Of a stretch of DNA of 64,000 nucleotides, positions 26,505 through 36,148 are shown piece after piece. How positions within the stretch are numbered: position 1 is the stretch's first letter; every line of letters starts with the position of its first letter. The stretch comes from Candidatus Methylophosphatis roskildensis (GTDB taxonomy: Bacteria > Pseudomonadota > Gammaproteobacteria > Burkholderiales > Rhodocyclaceae). Location of the stretch: the NCBI GenBank assembly GCA_016708905.1, contig JADJEV010000003.1, forward strand, positions 806,001 through 870,000, given 5' to 3'. The translations under genes and the position numbers were made by a program. Below the pieces are notes generated by a model, which worked only from the letters and a program-made list of their open reading frames with translations, was not told the DNA's origin and did not search any database.

Positions 26505-27080
26505 TGCACTTGAGACGGGCCCTTCCATTGGCGCGCAACCGCAGGGCTGCCCCTTTCCCCAGGTTGACTGTCATTTGTCGCCGCCGCATTGGAACTGCCG
26601 TCTCCGTAACCGCCTTCGTTGTCGGTCTGGGCAACGGCAGCGTCCGTGCCGAATCGTTCCGACTGGCCACGCGGAACCTCGATTGGCATATTGCGCAAGC
26701 TGAACTGGCTGCCTGGCGGACCCAATGCTCCAAGACCTTCGTGCGGAACAACGCGACCGGCGTCTGGGAACAAGCCATGGCTGAAGCGCCCAGCGCCACG
26801 AGCGGATGAACTACTCCAAACAAGTCGCCGAGCGATTGGATGGAGTAGTTCATAAACCCGTCGACCTGGTTGCTCGCGGCGCCTTCGTGCAGTGCGCAGC
26901 CGGTCGCGTTGTGCTCGTGCGACTTTCTGTGGCAAGATTTTGTTGGAGATTGGTCAATCCAACCGGCGCCTCCAGTAGCAGGCTGGGCGGGTGATCGCGG
27001 GATAAAATGATCGAAAGTGCGCATGGATCAACGGACGGCAAAGTCGGCCGCTCGAACGGCGACATCGAATCGAGGGAACA
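26505..27080. other. Decayed interval with a 12-bp hairpin
   Basis: Frames on both strands run through here without a recognisable product; the best plus-strand one (about 26501-26809) has a weak start and stops abruptly. A perfect 12-bp inverted repeat, ATGAACTACTCC at about 26807-26818 and GGAGTAGTTCAT at about 26843-26854, encloses 24 bases. It may be an operator, a terminator of the toxin operon or an element end. Confidence 0.45.
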
Positions 27081-27461
27081 ATGGGGCTGACATACGCGGA
27101 CATCGAAGTGGAAAACCTTTTCACCAAGCGGTCGTTGCCGATCAAGGCATTGGTCGATTCCGGGGCGGTGTTTCTGAGCGTACCTGAACATATCGCCGTG
27201 CAGTTGGGCTTCGATACGGAAGAAGTGGTGACCCGAGAGGTTGTGCTTGCCAACGGCCATAGACAGGCCGTGCCGATGATTGGACCGATGCGTGTGCACT
27301 TTGCCGATCGGTACTGCGATCTGTCCGCGTTGGTGTTGGGGGATGAACCGCTTCTAGGCGCCGTTCCCATGGAGATGATGGACCTTATCCTCAATCCGGC
27401 CACCCAATCCCTTTCGATCAATCCTACGAGCCCTTATGTGCCGACGGCATTGGCCAAGTAG
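27081..27461 (+). CDS. Clan AA (retropepsin-like) aspartic protease
   Basis: 126 residues. The catalytic D-S-G occurs in KALVDSGAVFLSVP near residue 27, followed by the hydrophobic strand and the late LLGAVPMEMMDL that replaces the usual ILG motif, all as in small bacterial clan AA proteases. One DSG per chain means the active form would be a dimer. No signal peptide, so cytoplasmic. Partner unknown; the coiled-coil gene starts within its 3' end. Confidence 0.8.
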   Translation: MGLTYADIEVENLFTKRSLPIKALVDSGAVFLSVPEHIAVQLGFDTEEVVTREVVLANGHRQAVPMIGPMRVHFADRYCDLSALVLGDEPLLGAVPMEMMDLILNPATQSLSINPTSPYVPTALAK

Positions 27462-28161
27462 CACAGTGCAACGTCCAGCATGCGGGCATGACAACCTTGG
27501 CTGTCACGACCGCGACGGCGAAGTTCGGAAGCTGGCCTCAGCCATAGACGAACGTGTTCGCCAACTCGAAGCTTCAGCCCGAGGGATCAGTGATCGGGAT
27601 CTGGTCGAACAGATGTTGGCCTACCTGCCGAGTCTCAATCAAATCTGGACCACTGTCTCGGACGAGGCGCTCGCGAACCTGTGCAGCGAGTTCCCTGGAT
27701 TCCATCGTTACGCCCAGGTCATGGAAGATGCGTTCGAGGAACAACGCAGGAATCCCGTCGCCAATCCTGTTGCGTCTGTCATTGAGCCCCTGCCGGACAG
27801 AGTCAATGCCGTCGTGACTCGACTGATGGGCGAGGCGGCCACATTGGAGCGGGAACTGCAGAACCTCGTTGACGCCGCGCAGCGCCTCGTCACCTTGGGC
27901 CACTTGAACCAGACTGCGCTGCAAGCGGAGATGGCCAGAGCACGGGGCGTCGAGGCCCTGCACGCCAAATGGGTCGCGGGCCTGGCAGGCTTGGCCAAGG
28001 AGATCGAGGGCGCCGATGTTGCACCGGCCTCCACTCAGGTGTTGGCGAGAGCGTTTCGGGAGATCAACGAGAGGATCGGAAATCTGAACGAGCGATTCCT
28101 CGTGCTCGCTCTGGCGGGCCAGGCCGAGGCAAACTCTGGCCCGGGCGATGCCGTGCATTAA
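27436..28161 (+). CDS. Coiled-coil hypothetical protein
   Basis: Up to 241 residues. The first 25 residues read poorly and the start is uncertain; the convincing part begins around KLASAIDERVRQLEAS. From there it is almost wholly helical, with heptad-like runs (LERELQNLVDAAQRLVTLG). No catalytic motif or membrane segment. Convergent with the GGDEF gene. Function unknown. Confidence 0.55.
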   Translation: MCRRHWPSSTVQRPACGHDNLGCHDRDGEVRKLASAIDERVRQLEASARGISDRDLVEQMLAYLPSLNQIWTTVSDEALANLCSEFPGFHRYAQVMEDAFEEQRRNPVANPVASVIEPLPDRVNAVVTRLMGEAATLERELQNLVDAAQRLVTLGHLNQTALQAEMARARGVEALHAKWVAGLAGLAKEIEGADVAPASTQVLARAFREINERIGNLNERFLVLALAGQAEANSGPGDAVH

Positions 28162-28173
28162 AGTCACCCTGCG

Positions 28174-28815
28174 TCATTCGTGACCGGAGGCGCTGGCCGC
28201 CGAGATAACGATGACGCTCCGGTCTTTGCCGGCGCGCTTGGCATCCAACAGTGCGCCGTCCGCCCGGCACAGCAGTTCTTCTTCGGTGGTGCCGTGGCTC
28301 TCGACCGTCGCGATTCCGGCGGAAAAGGACAGGCGATACTGGCGCTCCGCGATCTCCGGGTGTGCTTGCTCCATGAAACCGCGGATTCGGTCGAGCAGTT
28401 GGCTGGCCTGGTCGGCCGTTGTGCCCGGTAGCAGAAGCAGGAATTCATCGCCGCCCAGGCGTGCGCAGATATCTTCGCTCCGGCACGAAGCGGTCAGCGC
28501 GACGGCAAACGCCTGTAACGCCGCGTCCCCTTCAGGATGACCGAAGCGGTCGTTAGTTTCCTTGAAATTGTCGAGGTCGATGGCAACGCATGCCACTGGC
28601 GAATCCGATCGGGTCGTGCGCCCGTTGAGCACCTTTAATGCCTTGCTCAATCCGCGGCGATTGAGCACACCCGTTAGCGGGTCGCGATTGGCGATCTCGG
28701 TTGCATGCAGTAGTTGCTGCTCGAGTTGTCGGATGCGTGCTTCGTAGATTTGCAGTTCGTCTGCAGATCGATGGTGCCGGCGATCGACTGGAACGTTTGG
28801 AAGCGGATCGTGCAT
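28174..28815 (-). CDS. Diguanylate cyclase (GGDEF domain)
   Basis: 213 residues. A short coiled-coil N-terminus (ELQIYEARIRQLEQQLL) leads directly to a full GGDEF domain: DPLTGVLNRRG, DLDNFKETNDRFGH, and the signature RLGGDEFL near residue 119. RSED five residues before the signature is a canonical RxxD inhibitory site, so product feedback by c-di-GMP is expected. No sensory or membrane domain, so it is a soluble enzyme making c-di-GMP from GTP, probably dimerised by the coiled coil. Nine bases downstream of the LF-repeat gene and co-directional. Confidence 0.92.
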   Translation of the reverse strand: MHDPLPNVPVDRRHHRSADELQIYEARIRQLEQQLLHATEIANRDPLTGVLNRRGLSKALKVLNGRTTRSDSPVACVAIDLDNFKETNDRFGHPEGDAALQAFAVALTASCRSEDICARLGGDEFLLLLPGTTADQASQLLDRIRGFMEQAHPEIAERQYRLSFSAGIATVESHGTTEEELLCRADGALLDAKRAGKDRSVIVISAASASGHE

Positions 28816-28824
28816 ACGAGCCCC

Positions 28825-29316
28825 TCAGAACAGACGACCGGAATTATCGTCGTTTCCGGAACCGAACAGATTGCTTCCCGTGAGCCCGCGATCGCTTTCT
28901 GTCTGCGCGCCGTCGGTGCTGCCGAACAGGCCGCCGCTTTGTTTTTCGGTAGGCGGATCGAACAAGGCGGATCCTCGTCCCCCACCGTCGGCAGGGCTGG
29001 GATTGCCGAGGATCGAGGCCCCGGACAACCCAACCGTTCCTTCCGGCGCTGAGGTCCGCCCGGACCAATCCGCGGGTTCAGCGATGCGTGAGCGCTGTCG
29101 CTGCTCGGGGGAGTCGAACAAGCCCGGTGTTCGGCCGCTTCGATCGCGCCGCAGCCCATTGGCAATGCCTTCAGAGATCGCACGGACCGGCCCAGGCCCG
29201 CGCTGCGATTCTTCTCCCCGCCGATCATCCGACGCTGAGTCTACCGATTGTTCCTCATCGCTGTCGCTGCGCCCAATGGTGCGAAAGCGTTGGCGGATTC
29301 GTTCGAACAGTGCCAT
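28825..29316 (-). CDS. Disordered protein with repeated LF motifs
   Basis: 163 residues from an ATG with AGGAG upstream. After a basic amphipathic start (ALFERIRQRFRTIG) it is rich in Ser, Gly, Asp, Arg and carries spaced motifs GLFDSP, ALFDPP, GLFGST, NLFGSG and a terminal RLF. This is the pattern of a disordered linker with short binding motifs, perhaps for a hydrophobic pocket of a partner. It precedes the diguanylate cyclase gene by nine bases. No family recognised. Confidence 0.6.
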   Translation of the reverse strand: MALFERIRQRFRTIGRSDSDEEQSVDSASDDRRGEESQRGPGPVRAISEGIANGLRRDRSGRTPGLFDSPEQRQRSRIAEPADWSGRTSAPEGTVGLSGASILGNPSPADGGGRGSALFDPPTEKQSGGLFGSTDGAQTESDRGLTGSNLFGSGNDDNSGRLF

Positions 29317-29385
29317 GGGTTTCTCCTACTGATGGTTATCGAAAACGCCATGCGGGCGGAAACCGTCGACCGACGGAGATCTACG

Positions 29386-29447
29386 AGTCCAGAACGTGAT
29401 TGAGCAGGTCAATGCCGCCGGCCTGGGTGGCCACGGTAAATTTGTTC
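29386..29447 (-). pseudogene. 3' remnant of a gene cut by the transposon
   Basis: Twenty codons and a stop (KFTVATQAGGIDLLNHVLDS) are open directly up to the transposon side and have no start. It looks like the tail of an unidentified gene truncated by the ISAs1-type insertion. Confidence 0.35.
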
Positions 29448-31249
29448 TCAAGTAACCCGTGGTCCGGAAGCTGAGTTATTGGTCATACGCAAGTAGTCGA
29501 AGACGAGGCGGGTATTGAAGCAAAGTTTGCGCATCATCTCGGCGATAGACTCGGTGCTCTGAAAGGACTTGAGGATGCCGACGGCGAAGCGACGCAGGCG
29601 GGTGATGTTTTCCGGGCCGTGGCCGGTACGGATGCGAGAGCGATCCTCGTCGTAGTTCCAGTCGATGATGTAATGGGTGCTCTCGATGGTCCAGTGGCCG
29701 CGATTGATCGCCAAGACCTCTTGCGCCGAGGCCTCGTGCGGCGACTGGCTCGTGATGCCCAGCGCGATCTCACGCGATGACTCGCCGGTTTTCTTCTTGA
29801 TTGATTCGCGCTCGATCATGAACACCTGGCCGACGTGAGGGAAATCGAGGTAGGCATTGAGCGCCGTACTGCACCAGATGCGTCGGGTCTCGATGCGGCC
29901 ATGGTCAGGCGGGGTCACGTCGACGAAGTCAGGATCGCCCCGCTTTTCAAACAGCAGGGCGATTTCGCGTTCGAGACCGGGCTGGTTGCCTTTGACGGTA
30001 AAGCTATAGTGGGCCTTGCGCCCGATCAGATACGCTGCCAGTGTGCGCTGGGTCAGCAGCGCATCGGCCGTGACCACCTTGCCGGCGAGCGCGCAGCCAT
30101 CGAGCACGGGGATGGCCATGCCGATCTCGTTGGTACGCTTTTGCTCATCGCTGCCGGCTACGGGCAATGTCCCGACTTTTTTTGGGTGTGGCAGGTGTTC
30201 GACTCATGGCCGATCACGCTCAGGATGTGCGTTTGATTGCCCTGCGCGTCGATCGCGTTCTTCATGACTTTACCATCCATCGCCAGCGCCCGGTCGTCTT
30301 TTGCCCACGCCTGGTTCCAGACATTGAGCGCGCGATCCAGCGTGTCCGGTTCAATGCGCACCAGGCAATCGCGGATGACGAATTCGCTGGGGACGACATA
30401 ACGCCCCTTCTCGCGCCGACAGCCAAAGCGCTCACGTGCCTTTTGCCCCAGGCTTTCGGCCCAGTCATGGGCGGCCTTGTAGCCGCGCATGCCGCACAGG
30501 ATGGCGCCCGCGGCAATGCCCAGCACCACGGGCAGGCGGTGGCGGCGCCCTTGCCGGCGGCGCGGGTCGGTGACGGTGGTGAAGCACAGCGGCAGCGCGC
30601 GCATCTGCTCAGCGCTCAGCATCAATTTTGGGGCTCCCGTGAGTTGGAGGTGATTGCGCTCAGGATGCGTCAATTGCGCTCGGGCGGCCCGGTGCAAGGC
30701 ACGCACAAACACGCGCTTGGGCGCGTCAATCTCGCCGCTGTAGCCTTGCCGCGTGCGCCGGTAGCCTTGAGTGAGCCCCAGTTCCGTCCAGTTGGCCGCG
30801 CGATAGACGCCGCCATGAAATCGCCGCGGATCGACAAAGGTTTCCAGCAGGAGCAAGGGATGACCAAAGCGCCCCTGCCAGTCGCGTGCGATGCGCCGTT
30901 CAGTGAGCGAGAGCACCCGTGAGCCAATATTCGGCCGGTGCCACTCGGGCAGGATCAGGAAGCGACTGTTGTTGGCGATGAGTTTGAGTCGGTCATACTG
31001 CGTGCGAAAGTTCCAGCCGATCCATCGATCACGCACGCCGCATTTCAGGGCCGCCGCCGAGACGTTGAGTTGCGCGACCCACTGACCGCGCCAGGTTGCG
31101 ACATACCAGATCGCCTCGCCGATCTTCGCGAGATCTCCCAGATAATGATGCCGCGCCATCTGCTCTCGATAGCGTTGTTCCTCGCTGCGCTCTACCGGCC
31201 GTACCTGAAGCTCCGATAGGACTTGCGCCATGGGTTTCATCGATTCCAT
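29448..31249 (-). pseudogene. ISAs1-type transposase with N-terminal DruA-like (DUF4338) domain, frameshifted
   Basis: Two frames together encode one protein of about 600 residues. Residues 1-190 are a DUF4338 domain as in the Druantia protein DruA: MARHHYLG, IGWNFRTQYDRLKLIANNSR, LETFVDPRRFHGG. The rest is an ISAs1 transposase: FTTVTDPRRRQGRRHRLPVV, ALAMDGKVMKNA, then in the second frame ADALLTQR and a late NRGHWTIES. The frames differ by -1 at a run of seven adenines (minus strand of 30177-30183) that reads A AAA AAG in the zero frame, the classic slippery heptamer, so the shift could be programmed or a plain deletion. Element ends are not clear; I place them within about 29434-31316. Confidence 0.82.
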
Positions 31250-31321
31250 CCCATGGGTTATACCGAGAAATCCCGGGGTTGTCCAGCCTTGCGTGCTAAC
31301 CCATTGCACTAACAAACTAAT

Positions 31322-32203
31322 TCAGATAGCGCCGATCCACCCTGCCTGGGTGGCCTCGTAGGTCACGACGATCCTCGGCCGGGTGAGCAGAGGGTACGGC
31401 CGGGCGTTGAGCACGACCCCTTGCTCGGCGAATGCGCGCTGGACGGCGTCCAGACGCGCCGGGTTGTCGGCGATCCGCGCGTGCGACGTCCAGGTGCGCG
31501 CGACGAAATCGGCCTTGGTGCTGCCCGGGATGCAATTCCGGGCAACGGCCAGCGCTCCCGCGGAGGTCGGCACGAGGATGTCGCAGAACTCGGGCAATCG
31601 ATACAGGAACGTGGCCCACTGGTCGAAGCTGAGCACGCCGGCCGAAAGCTCGGCGAGTACCGCAGGCGCACTGGTCGTCTTGAGTGGATAGAACAGCCGC
31701 ATGAGCGCGTGGCCGGTCACGTCCAACAGGTCGCTGCGGACGATCTTCAGCTTGCGGGCGCTGAGCATCAGGCAGGACGCCACCAGCGATCGCGTGTCGT
31801 CTCGCGGCGCCCAGTGGATCACTGCGTACTGGGCGTCCTTGGACTTGCCCCGGTCGTCCCCCAGCTGGACGCTCCCGATCCAGAGTTCTTCCGGGATGGT
31901 GCTGTCCAGCCAGCGGCACGCGGCGCGAAAGGCTGCTGCGGGTTTGAGCGGAAGCGCCGGCATGCCCGCCGACTGGATCGCTGCCAGGTCGGACGCGCGA
32001 CATTCGGCGGCGAGGCGATTGACGAGTCCGTGCGCGAGCGACTCGCTGATGGAGCAGACCGGCTCGCTCTCGGCAGGTGCCGGCACCGGCGCTCTTTCGC
32101 CCATCTCGATACCGGCCCTCCCGAGTACGCCGTGTACCGACATGTTGCCTGGCCGCGGGTTGGGCTGCGTCTCGCGCACGGCAATGGTGTCTTCCGCCTG
32201 CAT
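31322..32203 (-). CDS. Hypothetical backbone protein, 293 residues
   Basis: The frame is open to 32287, but a shared promoter-like element ends at 32241, so I start at the first ATG below it. The product is soluble, with no signal peptide. The middle carries an alternating hydrophobic/polar pattern (AQYAVIHWAPRDDTRSLVAS), and no motif I recognise is present. It ends close to the transposon, and its last residues seem natural. Function unknown; its promoter element ties it to the conjugation regulon. Confidence 0.6.
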   Translation of the reverse strand: MQAEDTIAVRETQPNPRPGNMSVHGVLGRAGIEMGERAPVPAPAESEPVCSISESLAHGLVNRLAAECRASDLAAIQSAGMPALPLKPAAAFRAACRWLDSTIPEELWIGSVQLGDDRGKSKDAQYAVIHWAPRDDTRSLVASCLMLSARKLKIVRSDLLDVTGHALMRLFYPLKTTSAPAVLAELSAGVLSFDQWATFLYRLPEFCDILVPTSAGALAVARNCIPGSTKADFVARTWTSHARIADNPARLDAVQRAFAEQGVVLNARPYPLLTRPRIVVTYEATQAGWIGAI

Positions 32204-32240
32204 GCGCGCAGTCTGGCCGGACCGCTTTCTGCCGTCTACG

Positions 32241-32280
32241 CGAAATAGGGCCCTTTTTTGGGGGTTTTCGAGGCCAGCCT
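32241..32280 (-). promoter_or_regulatory. Shared 40-bp promoter-like element, copy 2
   Basis: Reads leftward as AGGCTGGCCT, CGAAAACC, sixteen bases, ATTTC; ends 38 bases before the chosen start of the 293-residue gene. It aligns without gaps to the three other copies and contains an A6 run in the spacer like the copy at 63804-63843. Confidence 0.7.
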
Positions 32281-32732
32281 CAGTCATTGGGGGCGCCTCG
32301 CTGCCGCAGTGGCCGTGGCTTGTCGGCCTTCGCCGTCATTGCAGCGCATGGTCCGGGCCGGTGCTTGGGTCGCCCATCTCGTGGCACCTGCAGGCAGTGG
32401 GAAACGAAGGCCACAGAACGCAGTGTGCTGTAGCCCAGCACCGTCGGCACCGGCGCCAGAAGGCGCCCGCGCGCGGCAAGCTCGCCCCAAAGGGCGACCG
32501 GCACCACGCGCCACGCAATACTCGCAACTTCGCTGTCGCCTACGAACCCGGCGGGCAGGTACGGCAGCACCAAACCCCAGTCGAATTCATAACCGACGAT
32601 CCCCTCGAACTCGTCGGCGCGTCCGATGCGCATGCGGCCCGCATTCGTGACCGCCTCGAATTTGCGCTGCCCGGCGCCGATTCCCTCGGCCGCCGACACC
32701 GCGCTCAGCGTCTCGGGCACCGCGCAAGGCAT
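32280..32732 (-). CDS. Hypothetical protein, 150 residues
   Basis: Codon positions show strong GC bias in this frame (third positions mostly G or C), which supports coding. The central part is hydrophobic and ordered (GYEFDWGLVLPYLPAGFVGD), while the last 35 residues are basic and proline-rich. There is no clear ribosome binding site; an in-frame GTG about 30 bases inside is another possible start. Its stop abuts the shared promoter element. No family recognised. Confidence 0.5.
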   Translation of the reverse strand: MPCAVPETLSAVSAAEGIGAGQRKFEAVTNAGRMRIGRADEFEGIVGYEFDWGLVLPYLPAGFVGDSEVASIAWRVVPVALWGELAARGRLLAPVPTVLGYSTLRSVAFVSHCLQVPRDGRPKHRPGPCAAMTAKADKPRPLRQRGAPND

Positions 32733-32821
32733 CAGCTATTGGCTGGCCAAGCGCGACGGACTTTGAATCGTGAAACGGTGTGACATGATTGATGCGGTTT
32801 CACTAACAGGAGGACATAAAC

Positions 32822-33004
32822 ATGAGCTTCTACGTCTATCGCCCCACCGAGAAGGTCTTTCTGGCTGACGACGAAAAGACCTGGACGGACTTCTTCTTCG
32901 ACGCAGCGGGCTTCACATCGCGGAAGTTGGCCGATCAGATCGCCGAACGCGAGCTTGGCCCCGGCCACGATGCCTACGTGCTTGACGACGGGATTGAGGT
33001 GTAA
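32822..33004 (+). CDS. Small hypothetical protein, 60 residues
   Basis: ATG preceded by AGGAGG at good spacing. A compact acidic protein (MSFYVYRPTEKVFLADDEKT onward) with alternating aromatic residues and no cysteine or membrane segment. The strong site and clean codons make it likely real. It is the only rightward gene in its neighbourhood. Function unknown. Confidence 0.65.
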   Translation: MSFYVYRPTEKVFLADDEKTWTDFFFDAAGFTSRKLADQIAERELGPGHDAYVLDDGIEV

Positions 33005-33172
33005 CCATGCAGCCGCTCATGGAAACTTACTTGGCACTTCCGTTCTGCCGCTAATTTGTCCGAAGCGAGCGCAGCGGGAGCGCGTGGGCCGGTCGTAGTT
33101 GCAGCGCGGGTATGCTGGTCTCCACAATCGTGTGTCAGGCAAGCATTGCGCCGCGAGTTTAGGACGCACGCC

Positions 33173-34009
33173 TCAGTGCACCGCCGATGACTCGCCCGTC
33201 GTCCATCGCATCCTCACAATGTCCAGGTCGCCAGACAGATCGATGGAACCGTCGGCCTCGGCCGGCCTCAGCCTGCGTGTGCCTGGCGCATTCCAGCCGT
33301 TCGCCCAGGCGCTGCGCCCCACAAACTCGAGGTCGTCGGCGATGCGCGCGACAAACCGCGCTGCCTCGCGTTGGTATAGCTGTGCCGCCGGGGAGTTCGC
33401 CATGGCCGGATCGAGCGGCGTGGCGCACGCCCTGCGCACACCGCTCTCGTAGGTCTCGCCATCCAGCAGCGCGCAGAAGTAGTACATCGGCAATACAGAA
33501 AGGCCGTCCCGGCGCATGTCGACCAACGCGATCAGGTTGAGCTCGGGAAAGCGGCGTCCGTGCACGCTGTCGCGATCGTCGATAAAGGCGAATGTGCCGA
33601 TTATCGGATAGCCATCGAAGAGCAGATCCGCACCGCGCGCTGGAAGGTAGAGCGCGTATTCCGGCAGGCTGAGCAGCGCGCGCCGCGCAATCCGCTTGCC
33701 CCCACCGTCACGCTCGATCGGCGGGTTGCCCACAAATTCGACAACCGACTGCGCCTGGAGCCAGGCGAGCGTTCCGCAGAGTTTGCGCGCCAATACGATC
33801 GAGTCGAGCTCAGATAGGGTCTGGATTCGATCGGTGACCGATGTCGCGACGTTGATAGGGACGTAGCAGTAGTCGCGCCAGCTGATCGCGCCGTCTTTGC
33901 CCTTCTGGTATGGGTAGGAGAGGATCTGCGCAGTTGCGCGCGGGTACTCTTCTATGCAGGCGACTGCGAAATCCCAGGCGGCTTGTTGTGCCGGGTTGAG
34001 CTCAGTCAT
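33173..34009 (-). CDS. Hypothetical protein, 278 residues
   Basis: Starts at an ATG overlapping the recombinase stop (ATGA), so it is coupled to that gene. A soluble protein with mixed helices and strands; hydrophobic core segments such as GYPIIGTFAFIDD and LSVLPMYYFCALLDGETY, no recognisable catalytic motif. The coupling suggests a partner of the recombinase-like protein, which is inference. Confidence 0.6.
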   Translation of the reverse strand: MTELNPAQQAAWDFAVACIEEYPRATAQILSYPYQKGKDGAISWRDYCYVPINVATSVTDRIQTLSELDSIVLARKLCGTLAWLQAQSVVEFVGNPPIERDGGGKRIARRALLSLPEYALYLPARGADLLFDGYPIIGTFAFIDDRDSVHGRRFPELNLIALVDMRRDGLSVLPMYYFCALLDGETYESGVRRACATPLDPAMANSPAAQLYQREAARFVARIADDLEFVGRSAWANGWNAPGTRRLRPAEADGSIDLSGDLDIVRMRWTTGESSAVH

Positions 34010-35249
34010 CGCTGTTCTCCTTGTGTCGTTGGTTGAAACTCTTCCTGCTCTTCGTCACGGTGCGGCGCAGTCTTCGGTGAGTGGTTGTCCTCGGGCGCTT
34101 CTGTTGGCGCTCTGCCGGATGGCGCCGACTCGCTGCGCATGACAACTGGCGAGCCCAGATAACAACTGCTAATTTGAGGGCGGTTATGCCCGAGCAGCTT
34201 GGCAACAGCGGCTCGTGCTTTCCGGTCGGTCTTGCGATCCGGTGCGGTTCCGCCGCGCACTGGAGGCGGGACGCCTGCGCTCGCGTGGTACTCGTTGCCG
34301 GCCCGCTCGTGACGCAGCCCGTGGCCGCTGGTGCCGACAAGCTTGCGGGTGATGCCGACCTTGGCCAGCACACGGTAGTAGTGCGCGGTGTTGGCCTTAA
34401 GCGAGTAGCCGGGTCGCCCCAGATGCTGGCCAGGTGCAACCATCGCCTTGGCGCGATTGATCAGATCCCACTGCTCCTGGTTGACGATTGGGACATCGCG
34501 CGGCCGGTCGCCCTTTGTTCCATACTCGACGCGTAGGCAGTGTGTCGCCGCGCAGCCTTCGGGGATGTCATCGGGAATCGCTTCGCTGATTGCGATGACG
34601 GCTTCGTGAGGTCGTGTACAGCGCGCTTCCTTTGGCCGGAGGGCGAACTTCAACGAAAACTCGGTCTGGATTCCTACGTAGGGACAGATCTCGACGATGC
34701 TCGGCAGCACCTTCGCGTGCTCGATCCCGGCGGCGATCCAGCTGTGGTCCTCGTCGGCTTCCTGCCGGCGATGGGCGAGCGGGGAGCCCTCACCGTAGTA
34801 GTACTCGGCATCACGCACCGTCTGCGGGGGACGGTTGGTCCACTGGCACCAGGTGCGCAGGTAGCTGAGGTAGTTGGCGATGGTGCCGACGGACAAGTCG
34901 CGTGCCTCCCACACCAGCGCCATCGCTTTGACCTGATCCGCCGAGAGCCGCCGCGGCTCGACGTTGCGGTACTTGGTTTCGTCGCGCAGATCCTTGAAGA
35001 AAGCTTTGTAGAAGATCTCTCGCTCGTGCATCGTCTTGAAGGACACGGCTTTGAGGAACACCGCGTGACCTGCGTTGTTCAGCTTGGTAATGGCTTCAAC
35101 GAGGCCGTCCCGTCCGGGTCGATGAAGGATGCGGAAGCGATGAATTGCGCCAGCTTGGTGCGATTTCCTGGCTCGTGCGATTGGTGCCCGCGCGTTCGTT
35201 GCAGTACTCGCGAATGATTCCGTCCGCGGGGTTTCTTGGTGCCGGTCAT
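34006..35249 (-). pseudogene. Tyrosine recombinase/integrase-like gene, frameshifted near the start
   Basis: A strong ribosome binding site (AGGAG) precedes an ATG at 35249, but that frame stops after 56 codons; the recombinase body lies in the -1 frame. One extra G in the GGG near 35117-35135 would join them as ...FIDPDGDGLVEAITKLN. The body has a SAM-like core-binding part and catalytic residues of tyrosine recombinases: arginine in FALRPKEARC, HGLRHE, LLGH and the tyrosine in SCYLGS. Proline- and Ser-rich C-terminal tail. It may move or resolve the element. The break may be real or a sequence error. Confidence 0.7.
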
Positions 35250-36148
35250 GCTGATACTCCTGTCGTCCTCTTTCTGCCTGTGCCGGGGCCGAAAGCCTTG
35301 CAGTCGGTGAGGAGGGGTAGGTCACCCGAGTCCGTGACGTCCTCGTCGTCACGGTCGGGGAGGCTCGGTGTGTCTGCGCGGATGCCGAGCCTCGGGCATC
35401 CGCGTGAGTCCAGGGTTTCTGCGCCAGGCGCAGTGGTGTTCCTTAAAAATGAATTTACGGATAGCGCGCGCAACGAACACGCGCGGAATGCCCGCATGGA
35501 CGGCGTGCGCAGCTCAAGGCCGCACACGGTTGTCGCCCGCATAGGCGCGTGGCGATCGCCCTCTGGGGACGCGCCACCACACGAGACACGTTGGTCCCGT
35601 GATCAAGATCCGTTTCGAGGGGTATGCGCTTGACCAGTCCGGGGGACGACTCCTTACCAGGGAGGTTGCCGGATTGTCGCCACTGGGCGTTCCCTCAAGG
35701 GGAACGGCGCACTCGCGTGCGGGTGGGCGATTTAGTTCAAGCGCTGGACCTGGCGCCGCTCAAGGCGGGCCAAATAGACAGGTGCTCAGGGCACCGATGA
35801 CAAACACAACCGACCAGTAGCTGATCGGGATAACGCTATGGCCCGAGTGATCGGGCGGGGCGACCTTGCGGTCTCGTAAGGGCTGTTGACGCCAGCTGCG
35901 CCACTCTCGACCTAAGTCCGGCATGTGGGAGCCGCCTGCTATCGACCATTTGACATGGCCTCGGCGCAGGGTCCGGAAGCACGCCGAGAATTGTCGAATA
36001 AGAAAAACCCAGTTGTCAACCAGAAAATGTGTGCTCTCAGGCAGCCGTCAGGTTTGGAAATGGCTGGAAACGCACGGCTTGACTCAACAGGTGTCCCCTC
36101 AGGTTACGTTTTCGCTTTCGTGGCGCGTATCTGCCCTCCGCCCCGATC

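Noticed and set aside
29346..29362. TCGAAAACG resembling the shared promoter core
   Set aside because: It lacks the dyad and the ATTYC box at the right distance and faces away from the nearest gene.
31701..32783. 360-codon plus-strand frame across two minus-strand genes
   Set aside because: Codon structure favours the minus-strand frames and no family resemblance is seen.
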